From positions 293,474 to 357,473 of the forward strand of contig QAOA01005223.1 in the NCBI GenBank assembly GCA_003255065.1: a DNA stretch of 64,000 bases, given 5' to 3'. Position 1 is the stretch's first letter, and each line of letters begins with the position of its first letter. A program made the position numbers and the translations under genes. Positions 1-9,519 of the stretch are shown here, piece by piece. The notes beneath the pieces were generated by a model. The model ran no database searches. It was not told where the DNA came from and was given only the letters and a program-made list of their open reading frames with translations. This DNA is from Cercis canadensis (Eukaryota > Streptophyta > Magnoliopsida > Fabales > Fabaceae).

Positions 1-1069
1 ATTTATCTTCCTAATTGCTAATCAAGAATCCGTAATTCACCCACGAACCTCTCCCAAGGTCTAGTGGAAATATCCCTAATTACTAACCATGTATATTTCT
101 ATATGAGTTATAATAATTATAGGTTCATTAGGTTCTTTGGTTCTCTTAACTGATTTCCTAAGCCATGGAGGTATATTCCTATCCTACATGCAACCTAGGG
201 CATTAATCTCAGTGAACTAAACACACAAATCTCCTTCCGGTCTCATTGTAATTAACTTATCATCTAGATTAATGGCCAGTCAATTTAGAAGCATTAAGAG
301 TAGAGATGAATGCTCAATTAACAAAGATAAATCTCAAATCAATTTCATAAGGACTTCAACCATTCATAATTTTGGCTACATCGTAGCCCTAGAGAAGAAT
401 TTAGTTCATCATAGAAGAAGAAAATCAGAAAAAGTAAAATCTAGACATGTTTCAAGGTTAAAAGAAGAAAAACTCTGAATTGAAGGTCGAATCCACTTCG
501 CATCTCCTCTCTTCTATCCTTGCTTTGCCTCCTTTGTGCCTCCTCAAGTGTCTAAGAACAAACCCCTTTCTAATTTCCTAGATTTCTTATTTATACCCCC
601 TACTCGAAAGCCTTAAAACTAAAAGAATTTAAGTCACGTCTGCAGAAACAGGTACGGGTGCCGCGACCCTTGTTTTTGGGTGCCACAGTACTACTGCTCT
701 GGTCAAAATCTTGCTTTTGGTCACTATCAGGCACCACACCTCTGAAGAATAGGTGCCACAACCCGGTATCGCTGGAAAAAGATGCTTCTTTGCACTTTTG
801 GGCACCGTGGACCTGGTAATTGAGGGGTGAGGCGCTGAGCTCCTATCCAAGCTTTCCATTCTGATGTTTCAGGGGCTGCGGCTTTGATTTATGGGCGCTA
901 CGGCCCTTGATTTCTATCCCAAACTCCTCAAACTCTTTATTTCTTCGCTTGAGTCCATGGAACTTGCAATTTAGCATAGAAATCCCTTTAAATAGCAATT
1001 AATCCTCGAAAACTAACTAAATACTTAAGTAAAGGACACCTAAAGAGTGAGTATAAAACTCACTTAACA
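1..1069 (-). repeat. 3' LTR of Athila element A (partial)
   Basis: Matches the complete 5' LTR at 24359-25703. Base 1 here aligns near base 24660, so about 300 bases are missing beyond the window edge. The LTR ends in TTAACA on the plus strand, directly followed by a polypurine tract (minus sense). It carries GC-rich near-palindromic motifs built from GCGCC and GGCGC around 650-900, also present in the other LTR copies. A 68-codon reading frame at 272-478 recurs in all LTR copies but is not considered a gene. Confidence 0.88.
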
Positions 1070-1108
1070 AATACCCCCAAACTTAACACTTGCTAGTCCT
1101 CAAGCAAG
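1070..1108 (-). promoter_or_regulatory. Polypurine tract and adjacent stem-loop of element A
   Basis: On the minus strand a purine-rich run containing TTTGGGGGTATT abuts the 3' LTR and is the expected primer for plus-strand DNA synthesis. Just upstream is a stem-loop: CTTGC pairs with GCAAG around the loop TTGAGGACTA (plus coordinates 1089-1108). The same loop core TTGAGGAC and a matching stem recur after pol in elements C, D and E. The function of the stem-loop is unknown. Confidence 0.7.
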
Positions 1109-2526
1109 GAAAATAATCTCTGATTTCTGTGCTAACTTAAGAATACTAACTTTTCTTACTCACCATACAGGCCTCAAAGGATTCAATTAGCCACACTTCT
1201 TAGAAAATTTTTAAGATGCTACTCATGTGTCTATTCTCACTCCAAAGTAAATCTTGTTGCACTAAAAGTCTATGTGTGAGAAAATAAACCTTGCTTACCC
1301 TACTGACTTAATTTAAATCAGATTATGCACACTTATATCAATGTCAGTCTCTAGTTTAATTCCTTCGGAATCCCATATGTTTGCTTGTCATGCCAATCTC
1401 CACTAATGTAAATTGAACACAATATCAAGAATCAACAGGACTTTGACAGGTTTGTAATGTAAGGCTAGGCTAAGGGTAAGATAAAAGATCAGAAAAACAG
1501 GGCTCGAATTACCTATCACACACACAATTAGCCTTTAGAGCATTTTTTAAAAACATCCTCCTTTTCTCCCCAAATACACCCAAACTTGTTTTTTTCTCTT
1601 CAAATCTTTTTGTGCCACTTTATCCACATTTCACACTTCAAATCATTCCTTTTCTTTTAACATTTGTTTCTTTTTTTTTGCAAATGATTCTTTTTTTTTT
1701 TTTTTTGTGGTGGTATAAACATTGATGATCTCTTTTCCTTTTCTCCACCACTCTTCTTAACCTTTCTAGCTCTTGATGCACTTAAGACTGATTATGTGCT
1801 CTAGGTGTAAGGTTCAAGTCACAAGGTCTTGCAAAGGGCTAGGGTGTCAGTGCAGGTGACAAAGAAAAATGTCACAGTAAGCTCAAAGGGGATATGCTAG
1901 GGATGACATTTTATGCACAGGATTAGCTTAGAAAGGCTCAATCTTACCAAAGAATGCCTATATCATGTCCTTAATATTGCACAGTCTAGGATTTCGCCTC
2001 GACTGGCAATCAAGCAAGTTCCAGTGTTCATGAGTTCTTGAAATGACTTAGTTTACAAAATCCTTTTTAAATAATGCCACATTCAAGCAAGCAAGGCTAT
2101 GTGCTCAGTGAATCAGTGAAATTCAGGCAACCAAGAAAAAAAAATCTCTGGAGTTTCTCAGACATACACATAGCATCTATCATTTTTCTAGAGATATGAT
2201 CAATAGAAAACAATTTTATCATAGGCCCAAGGTTTTCAGAATTAATTTTTTTTTTAACAAGGAAAATAAAGTAACATCCTAAAATCAGTAAATCAAATTC
2301 ATACACAACATTCTAAATACCCTAAAGTCTAAAGGACTAAAAATCTCACTACCCCTAAACTTAGAATACAACATTGTCCCCAATGTTCAAAATAACTAGA
2401 AGAGAAGGTGACTGAGACTTCCCTGAAGTAGCGGTGGGTCATATGGCATCCTCGTCGTCCTCTTGCGAAGCTAGAGGTGCTAGATCTGATGGCATGGTGG
2501 GAATGGGCCCAGGGGCGAGTGTGCAC
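1109..2526 (-). other. Non-coding 3' region of element A
   Basis: This stretch lies between the third ORF and the polypurine tract. I see no credible gene. It has T-rich simple sequence near 1640-1707, including a run of about 16 T residues, and general AT richness. Short reading frames on either strand have no recognisable content. Confidence 0.6.
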
Positions 2527-3612
2527 TGGCTCAAGAGCTAGTTAAGCGCCTGGGTTTGGTACTGTATGAAGTGATCCACCATGTCCTGGAAAGATTGTTG
2601 TTGGGTAAGGGTGTCTTACAGGGCACCAAGGGTGGTGTGGATGCTGTGTATATCCTACTCAATCCTATCAAACCTCTCAGTGGCCGAAAGAGGTCAAGGG
2701 GGGTTGAGAGGGTTGTGATCAGCTGGCAGGTTCAGTGGTGGATGACCTCCAACTCTTGAAGGCATATAGAGTGTTGTCGTCAAGAGCATGATGGGGAAAG
2801 CTGAGTTCTTCATCGGCACTCCAATTAACTCCAACATGTTTGCACAGGTGAGTGATCAATGAGGGATAGGGTAATCTGCCGGTTGTGGCACCACGGAGAA
2901 CGTCGAGGAAGTGCTCGTGAATGATACGACCAAGATCAAGGGGGAGCTCATCAATGATGTGATGAACACACTTTTTATATAATAGTTATTCCTCATACTT
3001 AGTCTTTTAAACCTCTTTTGGGCTGAATTGCATAGACTTAGACCTCATTTCATGACTTAGGATCCATTTATGCTTAATTGCAATTTCCAGCAATACTGGG
3101 NCGGTAGTGTCGAGACCATCCTTTGGGAACGAGATGTATTGATCTCGGGACATCTTCCAGACAGTGCCCAGTCAACACAGGAGCTGTGTAATCGCGTCTA
3201 TGTCATAATCCTCAGCCTCAGTAAGGGTCCTGTAGGCATCGTCTTGGACTGTGGGGAGCTAATAAATCCTGTTGATGGTGCTCCGACTAAAGGGGATGAG
3301 TTTTTCGCAGACAAACACCTTGTCCCTTGTACGCTCAGGGGCGTTGGCATAAAATTCCCTCACGACGGGTACCACGATAGCTTCAGGTTGTTGGGCAAAA
3401 TGGGTCCAGTGGCATATGGCAAGTTGGCGGATAATGCCGATATAGTCACCAGTATGTGAGAGTTGGATGCCCCGTTCCGGCACAATGGTGCGCTTGGCAA
3501 CCGACACTTGGAATCTCCGGAATGCCTCAGGACTAAAAAAACGGTGGTTGTCATAGGCAGGTGGTGTCGAGGAAGTGGCCCCTCGTGTTGTCTTTTGCTT
3601 CTTTGATGTCAT
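2527..3612 (-). pseudogene. Third (post-pol) ORF of element A, plant-transposon-protein-like, disrupted
   Basis: Read on the minus strand from an ATG at 3612 (beginning MTSKKQKTTRG). The frame contains FFSPEAFRRFQ, VVREFYANAP and later LPLDLGRIIHEHFL and LPYPSLITHLC. I recognise these as the conserved pattern of the 'putative plant transposon protein' domain found after pol in plant Athila-type elements. The position corresponds to an env-like ORF, but I see no signal peptide or transmembrane segment, so an envelope function is not supported. The frame is interrupted by an LTR fragment (2960-3100) and a single-N join at 3101, and there are stops or frame changes below about 2720. A 3' splice site sits 30 bases upstream of the ATG. 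Confidence 0.7.
2960..3100 (+). repeat. Truncated LTR (solo-LTR family) inside the third ORF of A
   Basis: Begins TGATGAACACACTTTTTATA like the solo LTR at 27093 and stays homologous until the N at 3101. The rest of the LTR and the second target-site copy are absent, and sequence of the third ORF resumes straight after the N. The missing part was probably lost at the contig join. It is inserted into the coding region of the third ORF. Confidence 0.75.
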
Positions 3613-3642
3613 TGTGCAATTTCTTGAGACTCTAGGCAGAAC

Positions 3643-4452
3643 CTGAAATAGAAAATGCCAAAGTGAGTTCAAGGCACAAACAGAAAAACCACAATTGTTT
3701 TCCCTGTAATATGGGTGCACACAAGTTATATGAGCCCGAACTCAAAATAAATAGCACAAGAGAATTTGGTGCAAGCACCAGAGCAAAGATACAGATCATG
3801 CGATGAATATGTGTAGAACAAGGTATGGGCAAGCTCGCAAGGATGGGTGGGCACACATGGAATAATGATGGTGGAGAGGTGAACATGCATTTTAGTCCAG
3901 CAATGCAAGAATGCGAAGCATGAAAAAGTGCAGCAAAAGATAAGTAATGGAGTATGAAATAAGGTAGCTTCCTCGCAAGACTAAGGTGTGTAAGAATAAC
4001 ACTAGAGCTTAGAGGTGCATGCTCACAACATGTAAAGGCATGCATGTGGCTAGTGGGTGGCTGTCTAGTGTATGCTTACAATTTGTGCACATCTGTGGCC
4101 ATGGGGGGAATTTGGGTACCCGAGCATTGTGAAGCTCGAGCAAGATCATAAACAATGTGCCTAAAAGGGAAAGTGAGACAATGCATAGGATAAAGGCTAA
4201 TCAACTGAACGTGATAGAAGCTCAAATGTTGAATCTAGCATGTAATTGAATTAGCTGAAAGCAACCAAGGCATGCAGACACTTACAAGTACACCCAGTAG
4301 AGAATTAAACTTCAAAGAAACAATACATCAAACACTTGGTGGGCATGGTATACAAAAGAATGTCTCTAAGCTATTGAAATTAGGCATTACCTCCAATTAG
4401 GCCAAAATACATCCAAGCAACCCAAAAGGTAGAGAAAGAGTGAGAAAGTTAC
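3643..4452 (-). other. Predicted intron upstream of the third ORF of A
   Basis: On the minus strand a donor-like CATTCAAG followed by GTAACTTTC (exon end at plus 4453) and an acceptor TTTTCTATTTCAG followed by G (exon resumes at plus 3642) bound 810 bases without a credible gene. The ATG of the third ORF lies 30 bases after the acceptor. Element B shows the same arrangement. Inferred from sequence only. Confidence 0.45.
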
Positions 4453-4760
4453 CTTGAATGGCCAAAATGCGCAAAACCCCTTTTTGGTGTACTTGAAGAA
4501 CACAAGTGGGCGAATGTGGAAATGTGAGACAAAATTTAAAAGGGAAAAAGGTGGGTGATGGGCAGAGATGTGCGAAATGGGATGAGGAGTGATTTGTGTG
4601 TGTTTGAAGAAGAACTTTGGTGATGGGTGTGTGCTTGGGGGGAAATTGGTGAGAATAGGAAAACCAGAGAGAGAAGGGGCAGAAAAGAGTGGTGTGTGCG
4701 TGTGGGTGTGGGGGGGAAGGAATGAAATTAAAACTTAACTTGACCCAAGGGCCCAATCAC
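4453..4760 (-). other. CT-rich leader-like segment before the predicted intron of A
   Basis: On the minus strand this stretch is strongly pyrimidine-rich, with many CACAC and TTCTC runs. It resembles an untranslated first exon and ends at the predicted donor site at 4453/4452. No TATA box is obvious just upstream. A reading frame covers most of it, but its Pro/Ser/His-rich composition looks like translated low-complexity sequence. Confidence 0.4.
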
Positions 4761-5203
4761 CTAAAAAAAATTTCTAATCTAGGGCTCGGGCGTCGCAGCG
4801 CTCACAATGAAGGGGTACGGCGCTATCTTGCTGGTCGCTAGCTCCTTGTTGCTGGTGTCTCGGGCGCTGCACCTCTGAGGAATGAGGGGTGTGGCACTTA
4901 CGTGCTGCCTTTCCAAGTCAGATCTACAATCCACGGGCGCCGCGGCGCTGACAATGAAGGGGTGCGATGCTTTTTCTCTGCCCAGTGATTATTTTTGTAT
5001 TCCAAGACCACTTTAAAATGGTGGCACACCTATCAAAACACCAATACGCACTTATGAACTTGAAATTCAAGTGATACCTCTCAAGACAAGAACAACTAAT
5101 CATTAAAAATCTATTTCTATCACACACTAGTAACCTAAATGAAATCAAAAAATAGAAACACAAACAGAGCTAAAAGTAAAAGTAAAGGAATGTGCTAAAA
5201 GCA
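4761..5203 (-). other. Non-coding spacer after pol of element A
   Basis: There is no credible gene here. Between about 4780 and 4975 there are repeated GC-rich segments related to those in the LTR (GGGCGCTGC, GGCGCCGCGGCGCTG), two of them followed by ACAATGAAGGGGT. This suggests an internal duplication or an origin shared with the LTR motif. Confidence 0.5.
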
Positions 5204-5220
5204 CTTGGGTTGCCTCCCAA
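5204..5220 (-). other. Conserved post-pol hairpin (element A)
   Basis: The minus strand reads TTGGGAGGCAACCCAAG, in which TTGGG pairs with CCCAA around the loop AGGCAA. It is preceded by AGCGCT. An equivalent with a perfect 6-bp stem lies at 37992-38009 in element B, also just after the integrase stop codon. The role is unknown. Confidence 0.55.
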
Positions 5221-5265
5221 TGAGCGCTAAATTTATAGTCTTTAGCTAGATTGTCTCAGAAAGGA

Positions 5266-5517
5266 TCACTTGGGCTCTTCAAGGGTGATGGAAGATTTGG
5301 GGAAATCTTTCACACCATCAATGTAGCTCTTGAGTCGCTGACCATTAACTTTAAACTTTCTGTCTGGACTTTGAATTTCCACAGCTCCATGTGGGAATAC
5401 TTGAACCACAGCAAAAGGTCCTGACCACCTGGATCGCAATTTTCCAGGGAAAAGCTTCAAACGGGACTTGAAAAGGAGGACTTATTGACCCGGAACAAAA
5501 TCACGCTGCACAATATG
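5266..5517 (-). pseudogene. Integrase C-terminal end of element A (split by Sirevirus)
   Basis: The minus-strand frame contains IVQRDFVPGQ, then a stop, [36 protein letters not shown] and VNGQRLKSYI. This is the C-terminal domain of an Athila-type integrase, which normally ends the pol polyprotein. The upstream part of the same gene is at 16252-17920; the Sirevirus inserted between them and duplicated CTTGT. An in-frame TAA follows PGQ. The C-terminal domain contributes DNA binding during integration. Confidence 0.88.
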
Positions 5518-5522
5518 CTTGT
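5518..5522. repeat. Target-site duplication CTTGT, left copy
   Basis: CTTGT lies immediately left of the Sirevirus terminus TGAGAG and is repeated at 16247-16251 immediately right of its terminus CTAACA. Five bases is the usual duplication length for Copia integrases. Confidence 0.92.
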
Positions 5523-6677
5523 TGAGAGTGCAGGATCTATTCCTACAGGGGGTGAATAGGAATTAATTAAAAATTGCTTCTTAAAGCTGATTCAAATAGC
5601 ATATTTGTTTAAGAACTTGTTAACGAAAACTAGTTCTTACGAACAAGTTCTTCTACAAATCCCAGACTTGAATATTCAAACAAAGACTTTACAAATCATG
5701 CACCATTAGAAACAGAGGACTAACCAGATAAGCAAATATAAAGAAAGAAAGAGCTAGACAGAGATTTTATAGTGGTTCGGCCTAACATGCCTACATCCAC
5801 TTCTCCCATGTTAATGGGGTTCCACTATACTTCAAGGTTATTTCTCAAGCTTCTGCAAGCTTTACACCAAGTTTATTTTACAAGCTTCTTCAAGCTTATC
5901 TCCCATGGTTTTTGTTTTCCAAGCTCACCATGAACTTACTCTCTCTAACTCTAGAGATCACACCCATGGATTTCTCCAATAGAAATCCAAGATACAAAAC
6001 CCAAATATTTTGTTGTAGCCCCAAGAAGACACTCTCTCAAAGAGTATATATGGAACAATGAGGATCTTGATACATGAAGATATCCGAGAGTAGGAAGAAG
6101 AAGATGCAGAGCTCAGTTCTTTAACAATGACTTCCTTCTCTCTCTTTCTCGTGTGTTGCTTCTCTTCTATTCTTCATGAATAAATATGAATGCTTGATGC
6201 CTTCTTGCTTTATTGGCTTCCCTTGCACGTGAAAGGCCAAATGGTGAAGGAAAAGAGGAGCCATCAACCAGCTGACCCCTTGTCCATTAGTCATACTACT
6301 TTTGTCCTTTTTGTCCAAAAAGTTTCTCTTTGTGTAAGAGAGTAGAAACAATTTTCTTGATACTTGAGCTTTTCCAAAAGCACATAGAAAGATATTTCCT
6401 ATTTACTAAGAGTACAACTCTTAGTCAGATAAGCAAAAGGGAAACTTTGGCCCGAAGCCCGCAAGCAGCCTTGTCCACATCAGTAATCTCATAGTCCTAT
6501 CACATGATCCAAAACTGGTTTTGAAGAACAAGTTCTTCAAGACTCATTTGAAGATTGAGCTGGATACAACTTAAAAAACATAGCAAAGATTAATAACAAC
6601 AAGATAAACAACACATCTAAGAAATTAAGACATTATTGTTATCATCAAAACAGGTTCAGAAACTTATGGGATAAACA
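5523..6677 (-). repeat. 3' LTR of the Sirevirus
   Basis: Pairs with 15089-16246. Plus-strand ends are TGAGAGTG and ATAAACA. On the minus strand a TATA-like CATATATA (plus 6045-6051) is a possible core promoter. An inverted repeat GAAGAAC-AA-GTTCTTC lies at 6523-6538, and several CAAGCTTC copies lie at 5846-5900. Confidence 0.92.
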
Positions 6678-6912
6678 ATCTCCCCATTTTTTATGATGAC
6701 AATAATGTGATTTGAGAAAAGCTCCCCCTTAGTTTGTGCCTAGCAAGAACTGAAAAATCAGAACTTTTAGCATTATAATTATATCAGAATTAGATGGGAG
6801 TTTTCTTAAATAACCTGTCCAATATCAATTCAGACACATAACAGATATGACAGTTCAAACAGACTATCCCACATAACATTATTTTCTCCCCCTTTGGCAT
6901 TATCAAAAAGAA
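6678..6912 (-). promoter_or_regulatory. Cluster of polypurine tracts of the Sirevirus
   Basis: Three purine-rich tracts (minus strand) lie within 235 bases: AAAAAATGGGGAGAT abutting the 3' LTR, AAGGGGGAGCT near 6719-6729, and ATGCCAAAGGGGGAGAAAA near 6883-6901. Multiple polypurine tracts, including the motif TGCCAAAGGGGGAG, are known for Sireviruses. The one next to the LTR is the likely plus-strand primer. Confidence 0.75.
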
Positions 6913-7302
6913 GGGAAACATGATACCAATACTACCAACCAGATTAGTGCAGAGTAATCCACATGATCATAAGAATCAAATCAAAACAGGAACAAGATCA
7001 AAGCATTAGAGCGGCTAGAATTAAGATTATCATAACAAAATAGGACACAATCAATCAAGCATAAGCAAAATAAGTATGAATGATGCAAGTGCAGTGATGA
7101 AAGCAATAGGTTATAGATTGTCCACCTATGCTACATTTACAGTCAAAGTTGTATCAAAAGAGACTGAATAAAGATTAAGGATCAGAAGATGGAGGTTGCT
7201 GAGAGGCAAGGAGAGCTGTCAACTTGTCCTTAATGATTGCCAAATCCTTTTCAACTGCAGCCATTCGAGCAGTAGAGTCAAAGGCCAAAGTCTGTAAGAA
7301 GT
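6913..7302 (-). other. Non-coding Sirevirus sequence between env-like ORF and polypurine tracts
   Basis: AT-rich sequence in which I see no reading frame of substance and no further motif. Confidence 0.5.
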
Positions 7303-8927
7303 TCAGACGCCAGCCAATCTGATTGGCCAGCTCCTCTGGATTGATTGAACTGATCCATTCTTCATGATCGACCCTATCAGAAGGTTGAGCTGAAGGTCCT
7401 GACTTTCTGGCTTTCTTGGTTGGCTTGGAACTAGATGGATTGCTGGCAGCATGCTTTTTAGATTTGGCTGATGGGGAGCTGGTCGAGGCTGCATGCTATT
7501 TTCCTTTGCCAGTTGAAGAATGCACAGTGGGTTCTGAGAGGGGATTAGTGGAAGGAAGGGATTTTTTTAGGATAAACTTATCCGAAAGTGGTTCAGATTC
7601 AAATTTGGAAAGATCAATCTTAAAGTATTTACAGAGTTTGACAATGATCATTCCATAAGGTAAACTGGTTTTGGTTCTTGATCCTTTGACAGTAGCAACC
7701 ATTGTGCTTAGGATTAGTCTAGGTAGGTTCAGTGTCAACTGATTTTTCAAATGATAAAGCAGGAAGAGATTAGGAGTGGACAGCTCGGTATGACTTCCTA
7801 TGCAGGGTAAGATATGAGAGGTTATTATCTAGGCCAAGGTTCTAGTGAAGGAATTGAAGCAGTGAATTGAGGGAGGTCTGCCCTGCCCTCTTTGGTCAGG
7901 AAAGTCACATATGGATTCCATGGCATCATCAAAAGATACCAAATCAGATGGCAAATTTTTTGTACTATCCTACATTCTCCTTTAACAGGTAGCCTCAGAA
8001 TGCTTGCTAATAATCTCTCAGAGATTACCATTTCAGTTCCAGCAATGAAGGATTTTAAATAAATAATTCCAGAATTTGAGCCTCTCAGTGGCTGCAGATA
8101 GGCATAGAACAAGCGAATTACCTTGGAAATTAAGGGTTCTTCTATTTTCAGAATGCTTGTCCATCCCATAAGAGCAAAGGCTTCTTCAATTGCTGTGGTT
8201 GTTGGTAATGGAGAGTCCCAGTGAATGATGCACCCTGGAGCATAAGACCTCTTGTCATAGAGTTTGAAGAAATTTTCCTCAGCAACCGTGCTCTCAAATA
8301 GTTGGATTTCCTCTTCAGACTCAGTATTGTCAGTAGTACTTACAAAGTCTTTTCCAGAGTCATGACTTTTAGAGGATGATCCTTTCTCAGAGGGTTTCGA
8401 AGCTTTCTGCTTTTGAGGGACTTCAGTGTGAGTGGTGGTTGCATGTGGCTTAGAGGTAGAGCCGAGTGTCTATGACATTTTCCCTTTAGACTTAGGAGAA
8501 AATGCTGTTTTCCTTGCTAACATTTTCATTCTCCTTGGTCTTGGAGGAGGAATTGATGGATTAGTTTTTGGTTCAGGGTTTGTAGATTGAGGTTAGAATT
8601 GACAGCAGGTGATGAAGGTGAAGATGGGGGTTCAAACGATTAGGGATTATGTGATGATGTGTTCGAAAGAGAGGATGGAAGGGCTGAACCAGGTTGAGGA
8701 TTGGCAGATGAGGGTTCTGAAATGGGAGAGGGAGAGACCATTTTACCTTTTCCTTTTACAGTGTTGGAAGCAAATTTCGTTGCTTTGTGGATAATAGTAT
8801 CAATGTCTCTTGTTTCTTCGGGGGAGGAGGAATTTTCCACCTGAATGGGATTTTCTTTAGAAGTGCTCACTTCAATCTTTCCCTTGAGCTGTGCTTTCAA
8901 TCTTTGGCTTATTCTTCTTCTGTCCAT
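7303..8927 (-). pseudogene. Env-like ORF of the Sirevirus, broken
   Basis: After the RNase H stop, the minus strand carries a further ORF starting at 8927 (MDRRRISQRLKAQLKGK) with a Ser/Pro-rich N-terminal part. It continues in pieces at 8169-7825 (with VIRLFYAYLQPL and KEGRADLPQ) and 7750-7303. The position and the pattern of a low-complexity N-terminus followed by a globular FYA..L segment match the env-like ORF of SIRE-type elements. I see no clear transmembrane helix, so 'env-like' is positional. Frames change several times, so this is a pseudogene. The protein's function is not established. Confidence 0.6.
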
Positions 8928-9519
8928 GATTTAACAGTTGACTCTTGTGCTTAGAGAATTTGGTAGATGAAGAAGGCAGAAAGGACACACCATGAATGTA
9001 GGAGATCGTGGAGAGAAGAACCAGTTGATAGAAAGAAAACAGGGGAAATGAGAAGTTAAACAGTTAGGTTCAATTTTGAAGAGGCAAAGAGAAATGAAGC
9101 CTAGGAAGGAGCAGACTGAAACGGTGAGTTTTGGCCAATCTTACGGACAGATCAAAAGTCGCAAGTGAAACGCGCATTTTGACCAGAGGCCAGAAAACGC
9201 GGGCTGGAGTGATGGAGGCCCAACTTTAACAACAAAACAGATTGGCCCAGAGATAGCTCCAGAACATATTTTGCCCAGCAGACCTACTGAATTCTCTTCT
9301 AATAAAAGATTCAGATACAACCAATTTTATGAGAGAACAAAGTATTCAAAATAATTTGGGAAAATTCAAGAGATGAATGATTAGAATTCAGATTTCTTTT
9401 ATAAATACTTTCAGAAAGTATAAGAGCACATTTGAGACATTCACTAACCAAGAAAATTTTTCAAAGAATGAGATGCATATAAACAAATATTTAACACACA
9501 TGCATGAAGGGATACATCA
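8928..9519 (-). other. Spacer between RNase H and env-like ORF
   Basis: There is no credible gene in this interval. The short plus-strand frames here have no recognisable content. It may hold the splice or initiation signals of the env-like ORF, but I could not identify them. Confidence 0.45.

Noticed and set aside
272..478. 68-76 codon frame starting with MASQF or MINLSS, repeated at 22483 and 24908
   Set aside because: It lies within each LTR copy of element A, antisense to the element. Its conservation simply reflects LTR repetition; the protein has no recognisable feature.
1640..1710. T-rich simple repeat as a retroposed poly(A) tail (SINE or LINE end)
   Set aside because: It lies within the non-coding 3' region of A with no adjoining SINE or LINE sequence and no flanking duplication that I can see.
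4397..4756. 119-codon minus-strand frame in element A
   Set aside because: Translated CT-rich leader sequence, crossing the predicted donor site, with no domain.
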